From Anaspis maculata (taxonomy: Eukaryota > Arthropoda > Insecta > Coleoptera > Scraptiidae), in NCBI GenBank assembly GCA_949128115.1, contig OX421968.1:8246001-8310000 (forward strand): a stretch of DNA of 64,000 nucleotides. Direction: 5' to 3'. The translations under genes were made by a program, and so were the position numbers. The notes under the pieces were generated by a model. The model did not search any database. It saw nothing but the letters and a program-made list of their open reading frames with translations, and had not been told where the DNA came from. Shown here piece by piece: positions 25,619-36,400 of this stretch (position 1 is the stretch's first letter; each line of letters opens with the position of its first letter).

Positions 25619-26492
25619 TACAGGCTGATTTTTTGAAAAGAACTCACCCCAGATTTCTCGCGGGGAAAATTTTTTACAGGAAAACGTCGAAACAGGTCGA
25701 TTTTTATTTTGAGGGGGACATCTAGGACACAACATTGTCAAATTTTCATCTTCAACTTCTTCGCCCCCACCCTACCCTACTTCAGAATTTCAAATAGCAC
25801 TCTACTTATGTTGTGAGAGATACATCAAATTGAAGGTATCAAAATTCAATTTCTGTCAAACATATTTCGATTTTTTTCAAGTCATCCGGCATCCCTCAAC
25901 CCTTCTCAAAATTCTCTCATTGTTAATTAAAAGGAAGCTTTCCCCCTATTAACTCCCAATTCTTGGAAAATAGATTATCCAGCGAAAACAGGACACATCT
26001 AAGACACGTATTGCAAATTTTTTATCTTCAATCCCTTCACCCCCACCCTACCCTACTTAAAAATTTCAAATACGATAAATAATAGAATTCTCTTTCTGTA
26101 AAAAATAATTTCAAGTTTTTTAAACCATCCTCTTTTGCTGGAAAATTTGTTTCTCAAGGATCGGCAGTTAATAGGGGGAAAACTTCTCTGCTTCAAAATT
26201 AACAATAGAAAAAATTTGAGAAGGATTGGGGGGGGGGGTGAGAGATTCCAAGGTGTGTTTGACAGAAAGAGAATTGTATTACGTTTAATTTGATGTATCA
26301 CAAGATAAGTAATGCTATTTAGAATTCTAAACTGGGGTAGGCTGGAGGCGAAGGGGTTGAAAATAAATATTTGACAATGTGTGTCCTAGATGTCCTCCTC
26401 AAAATGAAAATCGACCTGTTTTGGCGTTTTCCTGGAAAACAATTTGGTGACGAGAAATCTGGGGTGAGTCCTTTTCAAAAACTCACCCTGTA
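25619..26492. mobile_element. Palindromic element, CAGG(C/G)TG ends, TA TSD
   Basis: TACAGGCTGATTTTTTGAAA and the complement of the right end CTTTTCAAAAACTCACCCTGTA are inverted. Inside, ACAGGTCGATTTTTATTTTG and CACCCTACCCTACTT recur in both orientations. The same words occur in the 45501-46350 element. Confidence 0.75.
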
Positions 26493-26864
26493 TTTATACT
26501 ATAGGTATACTTATAAAATTTTCCGAATGTTTCTGTCAATGGTTGTTTCAAATTGAGGATGAAAGATTTTCTATGACGTGGAAGGTGAAAATCAGTCTTT
26601 TTCTGTATGTTTTTGGACATGAAATGTTGAAATGCTCATATCGATTTTACTCGAAAACGAAGAAAATACTCGAAAAATGTTGTCATGTCGATATGTAACA
26701 AAAACTGTATATATCCATCCTCGGTGTAGCTATTGGTTCTAAAATGAAGATTGAATAAAACAAAACTGTTACAAAGTCACAATTTGTTTTAAATGCACTG
26801 TTACAAATACCAAGGTGCAGATTTTTCACTATAAAATTTGGCCCCCTTCCCTAGCCCTTTCTTT

Positions 26865-27320
26865 ACGAGCGCCGTATGTATACGTTCCATTGGTTGAATA
26901 CGAGTGCCGTTTGCCGTATATTTGGTTAAGGCTGTAGCTCAGAGCACGGGTGCCGTACGCTCACAGGCGCAGGTCACGTGATAGCTGGGATTCAGCTCTA
27001 CACCCATGGCTGGCGCTGGCCGTCGTGCAGAAAGCCAATTTTTTTCAGGAAACTCTCAAATGTACGTAATTATACGGCTGGAGTACACGCTAAACAATTT
27101 TTTTTGTTCCTGCATGTTTGCGATTTCTTCAATTTTATACTAGGAATATTTATTTGTTACGTTTTTGGAGTTTCCTTTTGTTACTATTCAACATTGTGCA
27201 ATGTTTTCTTTTCAATAAATATGTTTCCTTATTCAATGATAAATTAAATTATTTTGTTTACAAAACGAGTGCCGTATGTCAAATGAAGGTACCCCAAGTA
27301 CGAGTGCCGTACGCCAACAA
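26865..27320 (+). repeat. Dispersed CGAGTGCCGTAYG motif, five copies
   Basis: Copies lie near 26866 (GAGCGCCGTATG), 26899 (CGAGTGCCGTTTG), 26946 (CGGGTGCCGTACG), 27266 (CGAGTGCCGTATG) and 27300 (CGAGTGCCGTACG), all on +. Spacing is irregular. Function unknown. Confidence 0.5.
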
Positions 27321-27427
27321 TTTTTTTGTAAAGCTCGTACACAGGGTAAGTATTTGAAACAGACCTTCGTAGAGAAAGGGCTAGTGGGGGATTCCCTTTG
27401 AGATATTTTTCAATACATAAGTAACTA

Positions 27428-27550
27428 CGGTTGCGGCCAAAATAAAGTGGACGACAATGTCAACGAGTTGGCTTGCTGTCATGCGACGTTCAGGCCAGAA
27501 TCCTGAAAAATCTGTCAACTGTCGTCCACTTTAAAAAGTCCGCAACGGTA
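27428..27550. mobile_element. MITE of about 120 bp (AAAGTGGACGACA core)
   Basis: ACGGTTGCGGCC...AAAGTGGACGACA is inverted as TGTCGTCCACTTT...AGTCCGCAACGGT. No clear TSD. Confidence 0.65.
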
Positions 27551-28246
27551 CCTACTTTATTTTATAGGGGGTTTCGATCTGAGGAAAATGATGGCCAAAC
27601 GCAGCAGTACTAAAAAGAAAGGGATGAAAATGCTCACTGCGTGCCCAGTGTGGCCCCTGTGAGGTTGAGATAATTTCTATCCTTAGATGGACAGTAGTTT
27701 ATGGAGTTGCATTGCCTATAGACACGCCGACATCGACATGGTATATGTATATGCCGCAATAATGAACAATAATACAAAAAATTCTACCAAAAACTCCTTT
27801 TTGTATTTTCTTTGTCATTCATCATCGCATATATATATAATTACGACGTTTTCATGGGATATTGAATTCGAACTGAATACCTACCAATTTGGTACTGAAT
27901 ACTCCATGTAAACGTTTGCAGCTTTGGATGGAAAGCGGTGCCACGAACATCATATTGAACATTCTGCCCTAATTTCGCTCATAGTGCGGGCCCTTCAAAG
28001 CGGCGTTAAATTTTCAGCAGCAGGGTCCAGTGCGACAAAGGTCGACTCTATTTGAAAAATTCCAAAAGTAGCAATGGACTGAAAACAGTGTCCAATAAGG
28101 TTCTGTGTGATACAGAGAATTTACGGGTTATCCACTACTTTTTACGGAAAAAATTATCAAAGCTTACGTAACCACATAAGTACCTAATGTATTTTCGGCG
28201 GTCGACTTGATTTGAATAACTTCAAAAGTAGGAATGGACTAGAAAT

Positions 28247-28796
28247 AGGCTACTTCGTTTGGGCAGGTGCGCATGCTTGAAGGCTCCAAATTTTGAAAAC
28301 TTTCGTACACCTGTCAGTTGAATGGCAACGCTGCATGCTCTGTCTAGCCGCCTGACCAACAACTGGTTCCTGGCTGTCACTTTTATACATACCGTAAATG
28401 CATCTCTTCGTAGCTTCTTTGAACTTCCTTCTCGGTACAGCCATTTTCAACAGGTTCTGTTCTTTCGTCAAAACATGAGCAAATGAAATGTAGGTCAGGT
28501 AGAAACGAGAAGTGTGATCATAATTGTCACAAGTGACAGTTGGCGCCGATGTCGTGTTGTTTTGAGCGCTGTTGCCATTTTCGTTGTTCCTGAACTTCCA
28601 CAAATGATCATTGAATTTAATTTCAATGAAACATTTCCTTTCAATATAAAAAATGGTATCTAACATTCAACCAAATTATTTGTGAAATTTTAGGTGCACT
28701 ACATTATTTGTTTGTGTTAATTTTCAATATTGGTGTACGAAACTATGAAATTCGCGCCAGACATGCGCACTCAAAAAAACCGAAACGAAGGGACCT
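28247..28796 (-). mobile_element. 0.55-kb non-autonomous element with THAP start, copy 2
   Basis: Second copy of the 24340-24899 element, slightly shorter because a CATG repeat is reduced. The minus-strand THAP-like start (ATG at 28444) stays in frame. Flanks differ from copy 1, so they moved independently. Confidence 0.75.
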
Positions 28797-29423
28797 GGAA
28801 GTGGATAAGGCAGAGAATGGTGATAGAATGGTTACTGTAAACTATGCGATTTCAGCCGACCCTTTCATACCTACAAGCACCGAAAATATAATTTTAATAA
28901 TTAAAATAGACGTCAAAGTATTATGATGTCGTTTTTGACTAAAGCATAAATTTGTGAAATTTGAAATCTCAGAGATGGATAATGGTCTTCATTTTCAAGA
29001 TTTCACTGCACCAGGGAGCCTATTTCTAGCAGGAAGTTGATACTCGCCCCCCTGAAAATCCCGTCGGCTTACTTAGTTACAGTGAAATGATCAATATTAC
29101 TGGAAAAAAATTAAATCACGAGCATATCTTCTGTTCTACATATAACATATAATTAATTCCAAACTGTATTTTGAAGCCGTTGTAACATGACGACTTTTCA
29201 GGTTAGATGTCTAAACTGATGCGGTGATGCGATGTTGCAACCTACTCCCGAACAATTTCTTGAAAAGTCAAATCAGTGATACCAAATGCATAGCATTGAA
29301 AAATCTGACGCGCGGAGACGCCTTATCTATAGCGGAGACCACGTCGCTCCAGAGCAATGTCGCGTGAAAACAGTGCGCCAGTGGAAATCACCCAGTTGTC
29401 TCTCGCTCTCGACTCTTGCTGAC

Positions 29424-30240
29424 CAGTGTTGCCAGATCAGGGAATTTTTCCCTAGTTCTAGGTACTTTTTGTTCATCTAGGGAAAAAGGGATTTTTTTTA
29501 AATTTCTAGGGATTTTCTACCCTTTTGTCTGAATCTGCATTTTTCTCAATTCTCAACCTTTTTTTTCAAATTTCAATAAATTTTCAAGTACAGTTGAAAT
29601 TATGGTGTTGGGATGAAAAATAGGATTATTCATCTTCTGGGTATATTTTAAAATCACAAAAAAGTGATGGAAAAAATACAGCTAGTGCTCTCTTTTAGCG
29701 ATTTGGCGAACGGCTTGCTTGCTGAGAGTTGCGACCTGCGCTTCGCTTCCCAGATTTTAGCAGGTCACGACTGCCGCGTCCCACTTTTTCCGCACCCCTT
29801 CGCCCCTCCCTTCCCCTTCCAGTTGGCCCGTAGGTATTTAAATGTTATCTCACATACTTAATAAAATAGGTAAGTATTTTTTTTTCTTCTGCATTGGCCT
29901 AAGCAACTCGCAACAGCCAGTTGGGTAGGTACCTACTGTTCATTTGATGTAATGAAAAAAATGTTAAGTTACTTAAATGTGCAAATCGTGAATTAAAAAA
30001 AAGACCAAACCAAAAATTGAAATTACTTGAGGTTAAAAAGAAATTGGGGATGGTTTATCCCTAGTTTTTCCCTAAATCCGGAAAAAAATTCGCCTACGGC
30101 GCATTTTCCCGGGGGGCTGCGCCCCCCGGACCCCCCCCCCACCACAAATCCGTTCATTCCTACTTTATCGACTCAGGGGATTCTAGGGATTTTTGAAGTG
30201 GAATTCTAGGGACCAGAAAAAATTTCATCTGGCAACACTG
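29424..30240. mobile_element. hAT-like element (817 bp) just upstream of WASHC4
   Basis: The ends CAGTGTTGCCAGAT and ATCTGGCAACACTG are perfect 14-bp TIRs. The 8-bp duplication TTGCTGAC lies at 29416-29423 and 30241-30248. The inside is AT-rich with repeated CTAGGGA words and has a GC hairpin near 30110 (GGGGGGCTGCGCCCCCC). No transposase. Confidence 0.93.
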
Positions 30241-30248
30241 TTGCTGAC

Positions 30249-30387
30249 AGCTGACGTTGACAGTGACAGGTGACAGCTAGCAAATTCGACAATTCATTAC
30301 AACACAATCACGATGTGAAAAATCAAATGACTCAAAGAAGCTACAATTAAAGTTACGTTTATGTAATTCAGCACAACAATAATTAGA
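30249..30387 (+). promoter_or_regulatory. WASHC4 proximal promoter / 5' leader interval
   Basis: Only about 140 bases separate the target duplication of the upstream hAT-like element from the chosen WASHC4 ATG. No TATA box is seen. The stretch starts with tandem-like TGACAG/TGACGT words. The role is inferred from position only. Confidence 0.3.
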
Positions 30388-30439
30388 ATGCTCGAGCCTA
30401 GAGATGTGGCCGATAAAAAACTCAATGCTGAAACACACC
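30388..30439 (+). CDS. WASHC4: WASHC4 exon 1 (predicted start)
   Basis: The ATG at 30388 opens 17 codons plus one base, ending at a GTATGC donor. This phase fits exon 2, which starts with two bases of a codon. The join reads ...LNAETHRLVGEVQLLQYG, which lines up with the start of known SWIP proteins. It is chosen by phase and alignment only; a different upstream exon is possible. Confidence 0.65.
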
Positions 30440-33400
30440 GTATGCACTTAACCTCACTTTTATTCCTAATTGTTTTAATGTTTGTTATCAATTGTGCAAA
30501 TGTGACAATAACTTCAGGATTACTAATTGCGTTCATTTGATTTTCTGTTGCTCACAGGGCTTGTCGGTGAAGTCCAGCTACTTCAGTATGGACACTTTCT
30601 GGACAAGTACAACATGGACTCGAAAACTCTTACGAACAGGCTTTCTAACAATTTGAATGTCAGATTGCAGCCAATATTATTAGAAGTAACTTCCACTCCA
30701 ACAACAATTGAAATTTTTTTTTTCAATCTGTTTATTTACAGAATTCCAGGAGCGAATGTGTGTCCTTACTTCACTTGGTTCATTCCGACAACAAACTGTT
30801 GAGTAGAATTCTGGTCAGCCTTGCTTCAGTTTGTGAGGAAATCATCCTTTTAGTGGAAGAAGCCCGGGAATATTATGTCACGTTAATGTTCTATGGTAAA
30901 GGTAAACATCACTACTTGCGGTGCCACTAGAAATGCGAACTAAGTCAAGTCAGGTTTTTTTTAACTCTCATTCTGTTATGAATTAATAACTATTGCAATA
31001 TCAAGTTGAATATAGGTCACAATCATGCATGCAGATGAACGATAAAAGTATGAAACTGGAACTTGATGAAAATTGAAGTTTACTTTTTAATGACACCAAC
31101 CATATGTTAATTGTCGAGTTAGCAATGAATTCTATTTCAGAAGGTAGTTCAACATGGGAGAATCTTGAATCTGTGTCAAAACTCATTGAAACGCTACAAA
31201 AAGTTTTTGGTTTCGTTGAACGTTGCCATCAAGTTATAGCTCTGCTGTTCCGACAGCTGTGTGCATTGTTGGGAAGGGGTTACTGCACCTCGAACCAAAG
31301 CACCTGCTTTCCGGAATTGCTGGATTGCTTAGCAGAATTGCTGGTGTGTTTATTGACTTTTGACAGCTTGTTGAGCCTACCGATAATCAAAGAGCATTGG
31401 CTGCTGTACAGGAGATCGATTAAAAGTAGCCTTCACAATCCTAGCAAATTCCATTATACCAGAGATCAAGTCATATCTTTGGATAAGCATTTGGCATATG
31501 TTGAAAGTGTACTTTTGTCTGGAAATATTTTCAAGGTGGTTGATTGTTATGTGTAATATGTCTTTTTTCTTATTGAAAATCTTTTCTAGACTGCTCTAGA
31601 GAAATGCATGGATGACAAACTCATTATGATTATCAAAGGGGGCAATGTTGCAACTGAAATTGGGAGCTACATCAACCAGCTCCTGCAAGATCTAGAGAAA
31701 GATAAAGAAAATATCTTTTTCACCCAAGTCTGGCTACAAGTAAACGCCTTGGTGGTGTTGGAACATCACTTATTTGGGAATAGCGATAAGAAGGTCATCA
31801 AGCGACTATTGGAAGTCAATAAGAAGGTACGTACCTACTTTCGCTGTGTGAGAGAAACGCCGAATCTAACCTAAAACCACAACACTCCACTTCTCCGCAC
31901 TCCACCATTGTTTTCCACACTTGACAGTCTTGACACTAATTTGACGTAAATGAAAACTTGTAAATATTGACAACAGGGGATCGTCACTTACGTCATCAAG
32001 ATGGCGGCGCAGCCTATGGCGCGAAATAGAGTATCCTGACAACCGCCCCTTTCCCCATAGTGACTCAGTGCCAATGCGAAATACTTTCATTCAAATTCTA
32101 CGCCATTTTGACGGAAACGTATGCTTGCAGACGCTTGCACATGCTTTTATCTGTATACACCTGAAAAATTATTGAATATTTCTCCATAACAAGACGTAGG
32201 ATAATTATTTGAAGTGAAGGTGTTGTGCGCGTTCGAGTCGCGGTTTAGTCACGGATTTCTGAATATAGAGCTGGATAGCTAATACAACACATGCGTGTTG
32301 TCCGAACCCAGCTGGCCGCCATACTGTGCTAAAATGTTATTGGCTGACGGGCAACAAATCGGATTCAAAATATAAACCGCCGTCTTTTGTGCATTGGTGT
32401 TTACATTTGCTTCAAATATTAATTGTGAAATAATAATTACCTGAAACTGGACGAGTCCTACAGGGAGAAAGCTAAGATGCTTGTACTTTTGTTTCGTAGA
32501 ATGATTCTTGGTTCTTGAATCTTCCTATTATTCATTTTTTAATTATTGGTTAGTGGTTATGATTTCATTAATGTTGTTCATTACAAATTGCAACTCATTT
32601 TATTTCGGAATAGTTAACTACATACATGTTGGAAACGTAAGGTATTTGATGAATTGTTTCGAAGACAAAACGTAGATACTCAAGCAAAAAACTAATGGCG
32701 TCTTCGACTGGCCAGAACGGAGCCAGTTCAGCTCGAAAATCGCTATCACTGATTGGGCAAGGATTTTCGAGAACCTATCGGATCCCCTGATTTTAGAGCC
32801 GAACTGGATCGGTTCTAGTGATTTTAAAACGCTACAAAACAACACAAACACGAACCTGATTTATATCACAAAAATAAAATGAAAACAATTATTGAAGTAT
32901 AACATAATTGTTTATTTGTGCCTAATAATAATTCCGACATAGCTTGGCTTGTTGATGCTTTCGGCATAGCTTGATCTGGTCATGATTCCGGCATAACTTG
33001 GCTTGTGGTTGTTGGAGCTTCCTGGATAGCTTGACTGCTTTCTGAAGCTACTGGAATGGGTCTCAGGTATACCGTGGTCTCAGGGTAGGCAAATCAAGTG
33101 AAGGAATTACATTGAGTTTCAGTTTCTTGAGCAATCCAATTCGCTCGAAGGCTTCATCAAGAAATGATCTGAACAAACACGCTCTCATTGTTACGCTGCT
33201 GAATAAATGTTTGTTGATCCCTACTGATGGCCTGGAGCCACTCCACTTTGATCGTTTCGGAAACCTGAAATAATTCTTTTGTAATAAATGAAAAATCGGA
33301 TAAAAACATCGAACTTACACATGATAGGTTATGCCGGTTTTGTTTTGTTTGTCGCTATTTTTGCAACTAGGCACAAAACAGGACGACATCAAGTCTTTTT

Positions 33401-36400
33401 CTTCAACAAATCACTGAAAAACGTCGAGAAAACTTCGCACAAAGAAACGGATAAACAAGAAAAACGTCAAAAAATGACAATAGATTGACATTTGGGTGAC
33501 ATTTGGCAATCAAAGTGACACTCAGGGATGACAATTATTCGCAGCTTTGCCAACCCACAAGCATTAAAGTAAGTAAAAATTAGCACAGTATGGCGGCCAA
33601 CACGCGTTTGACAAAAATTGTGGTGGGGGTATATTGTGATTAGCTATCCAGCTCTATATTCAGAAATCCGTGGGTTTAGTTCGCGCACGTCTCGCTAGGT
33701 GGCCCTTGTGTCGACGAAAACTGATTTTTATACTTGGAGACACTTTAGGGCACAGGAAAACTTTTTGCAACGTAAAGGTGCCCATTCACTAGGGAACCCG
33801 GTTGGCCAACCCGGTTGGGTTCGCCGGATGTTGGCTAGTGTGTGGTTGGCGCCAACACCAACCCAACCAAGTTGGCCGGTTTTCCAGCGAGCTTGAAAAC
33901 GCGGTTGGGTTCGTTGTTGGGTTCGTCAGTGAATGGGTAAGTTGGCCAACATAACAACCAACATCAGGGATAGTTACTACGGCTAATCACGGTAATTGAA
34001 TCATTTGATGGAATATTGATATTAATTAGACATAAGTGATCAATTATCATCGAAGTAGATTAGATACTTTGTCTTTTTGATACGGTTATGAAAAAGAATA
34101 TCTGCGAGGGAATGACATTTTATTCATGTCAGTGTATGTAATATAGGTACATGTGATACAGGATACCTTGATTCAATCCAAGAAATCAGAACAGTAGGTA
34201 GGTACCTACTTGATTTCCTTTGTTTTTGCTACATTACAGTCGCGTTACACATCAAGGCGGCAAGATGCGGGGAGAGGGGCGGGGGCAAACGCAAGGCTCA
34301 ATAATTCATCAAGAAATAATGTGTAGAGTTAGGAACCATTTCCTTTTTGCAACACTGATAGTTTCTCGCGTCTTGTGGATTCAGAATGAAAAGCTATGTA
34401 TGAGAAAAGAGAAAACCCTCAAAAATTCGCGATTCTACGCCTGATTTGTAATCTGTATTCAGATGCATTTTTACGTCGATGTAGGTAGGTAAGTAGGTAG
34501 GTAATTAGGTAGGTGCGTAGGTGGAGGTGGGCAGTTGGGTGGGGGTGGGTAGGTAGATACGTGAGTAGGTAAGTGGACACAGGCAGGCAGGTGGGTAAGT
34601 AGGCAGACGGCGAAGTAGGTACCTAACGGTCATAAACCGTTTTTGAACTTATTTCTGGTACCTATTTATAGGTGTATACAGGACGTTTAAGAGTCCTCTG
34701 TACGCTCAGAGTGGCTCCAACTAAAATGCCTCTAAATCGAAGCCGGTGATTCTCTTTGAACTGGCATTTGGAGATTTTACTTCATATATCTATTTTAACA
34801 TGTCAACGGAAAAAAATCCGAGAAAAACCGATCACAGCCGAAGATAGTCAAATCTTACGCGCGCCACCCTAGGGCCTTCATTTGACTTGGAACAAGAATC
34901 CTTTTTTCAGGGTGGACTCTCAACAGTATTCTGCACCATCGTACCGGGTGGTTTTCCAGTAAAAAAATTTCAGCTGAAGATATGAAACTCTAAATTTTTG
35001 AGTATTTTTTTGATAATTTTCACAGCCAAATAACTTTGGCTCCAGATATTCTATAAACAAACCACCCGGTACGATGGTGCAGAATACTGTAGAGAGTCCT
35101 CCTTGGAAAAAAGAATTTTCTTTCAAGTCAAATAAAGGCCCTAGGATGGCGCTCGTGTAATTTCACTATCTTCGGCTGTGATCGGTTTTCCTCGGATTTT
35201 TTTCCTCTCACATGTTTTTATGGAGATATGAAGTGTAATCACCAAATACCAGTTGAAAAAAAATCACCGCCTTCGATTTAGAGGCCTTTTAGTCGGAGCT
35301 GCTTCGAGCGTACAGAGGACTCTTAAGATTTAACCGCCTAAATTTATGGGTCGATAGAGGATCTAAGAAGGTGAAGATTCACTCTGGGAACCATATTTGT
35401 AAAAGTAACGGACGTGAGTACGTAACTACTTAGGGATATAGCTCTTCAAAGTTGAAAATAAATTACCTTTTTTCGACTAATTTTTGAGTCGTTAGACCGA
35501 TGTTGCGTTTCTTGAAGAAATACAATTTTGCGTGTCGAGTTTTTTTACCCACTTTTGTTTTGTTCAATGGTTTGCTATATGACACATAGCGCCAGTAATT
35601 TTCTTTTTGATCCGTTCATGACTTCGTCTTCATCAACTATCCAAAGAACTGCGCTCGCCAACCCAGTTCGCCAACACGGTTCGCCAGTGTGTGGGCAAAG
35701 CAATAAAACGCGTCAACCTGACAGCCAACACGGACCAACCGGGTTGGCCAACCGGGTTCCCTAGTGAATGGGCACCTTTAGAAACAAGGCGCGGGAAGCT
35801 GCAAAATGACCGAATAAATGGTTGACGGTTTGGTTGACAGCAGCGAAAAGTGACAGTTTTCATCGACACAAGGGCCACCTAGTGAGACGTGCGCGAACTA
35901 AACCGCGACTCAAACGCGCACAACACCTTCATCTAAAATAATTATTCTACGTCTTGTTATGGAGACATCTTCAATAATTTTTCAGGTGTATACAGATAAA
36001 AGCATGAACAAGCGTCTGCAAGCATACGTTTCCGTCAAAATGGCGTAGAATTTGAATGAAAGCATTTCGCATTCATTAGCATTGAGTCATATGGGGAAAG
36101 TGGCGGTTGTCAGGATAGCAGGATACTCTATTTCGCGCCTTCTCACTAGATAGAGAAAGTAGATACATACGCCAATCACGGCCCAGCTGAATCTACTTTC
36201 TTTGTCTAGTGATCTACCCTGAGCAGCTCCTGCCGGCACAACGAAAGCGCCTAGTATTCCATATGTGCTGAAGTTTTGTTTCCTAAGTAACAAACCGGTT
36301 TGTCCGATTGTTGTCACTATCCCGCCATTACTTGCTGCTCGCGCGGGCGGGCTTCAAGTCCTGCCTCTTTGTTATTATGCATTTTTGAAAAATATTTTTT

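Larger units (their letters stand above)
32250..33672 (-). mobile_element. TIR element with 8-bp TSD and THAP exon (P-like or hAT-like)
   Basis: CACGGATTTCTGAATATAGA and its complement are the ends. The 8-bp duplication GGTTTAGT lies at 32242-32249 and 33673-33680. On the minus strand, 33389-33319 reads MSSCFVPSCKNSDKQNKTG, a THAP start with CX4C, and ends at a GTAAGT donor. An acceptor TTATTTCAG near 33268 opens VSETIKVEWLQAISRDQQ. A THAP domain plus an 8-bp TSD favours the P superfamily over hAT. The MITE 32696-32834 is nested inside. Confidence 0.8.
32019..36139. mobile_element. Large inverted-repeat element in WASHC4 intron 5
   Basis: GGCGCGAAATAGAGTATCC at 32019 is matched in reverse at 36139. 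The arms share CAAAATTCTACGCCATTTT-type text, CAAGACGTA, GGTGTTGTGCGCGTT, ACTAGGGAACCCGGTTGGCC and GGCCCTTGTGTCGA. The left arm is split by the 32250-33672 element. The right arm carries the intact empty site near 35892. Confidence 0.85.
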
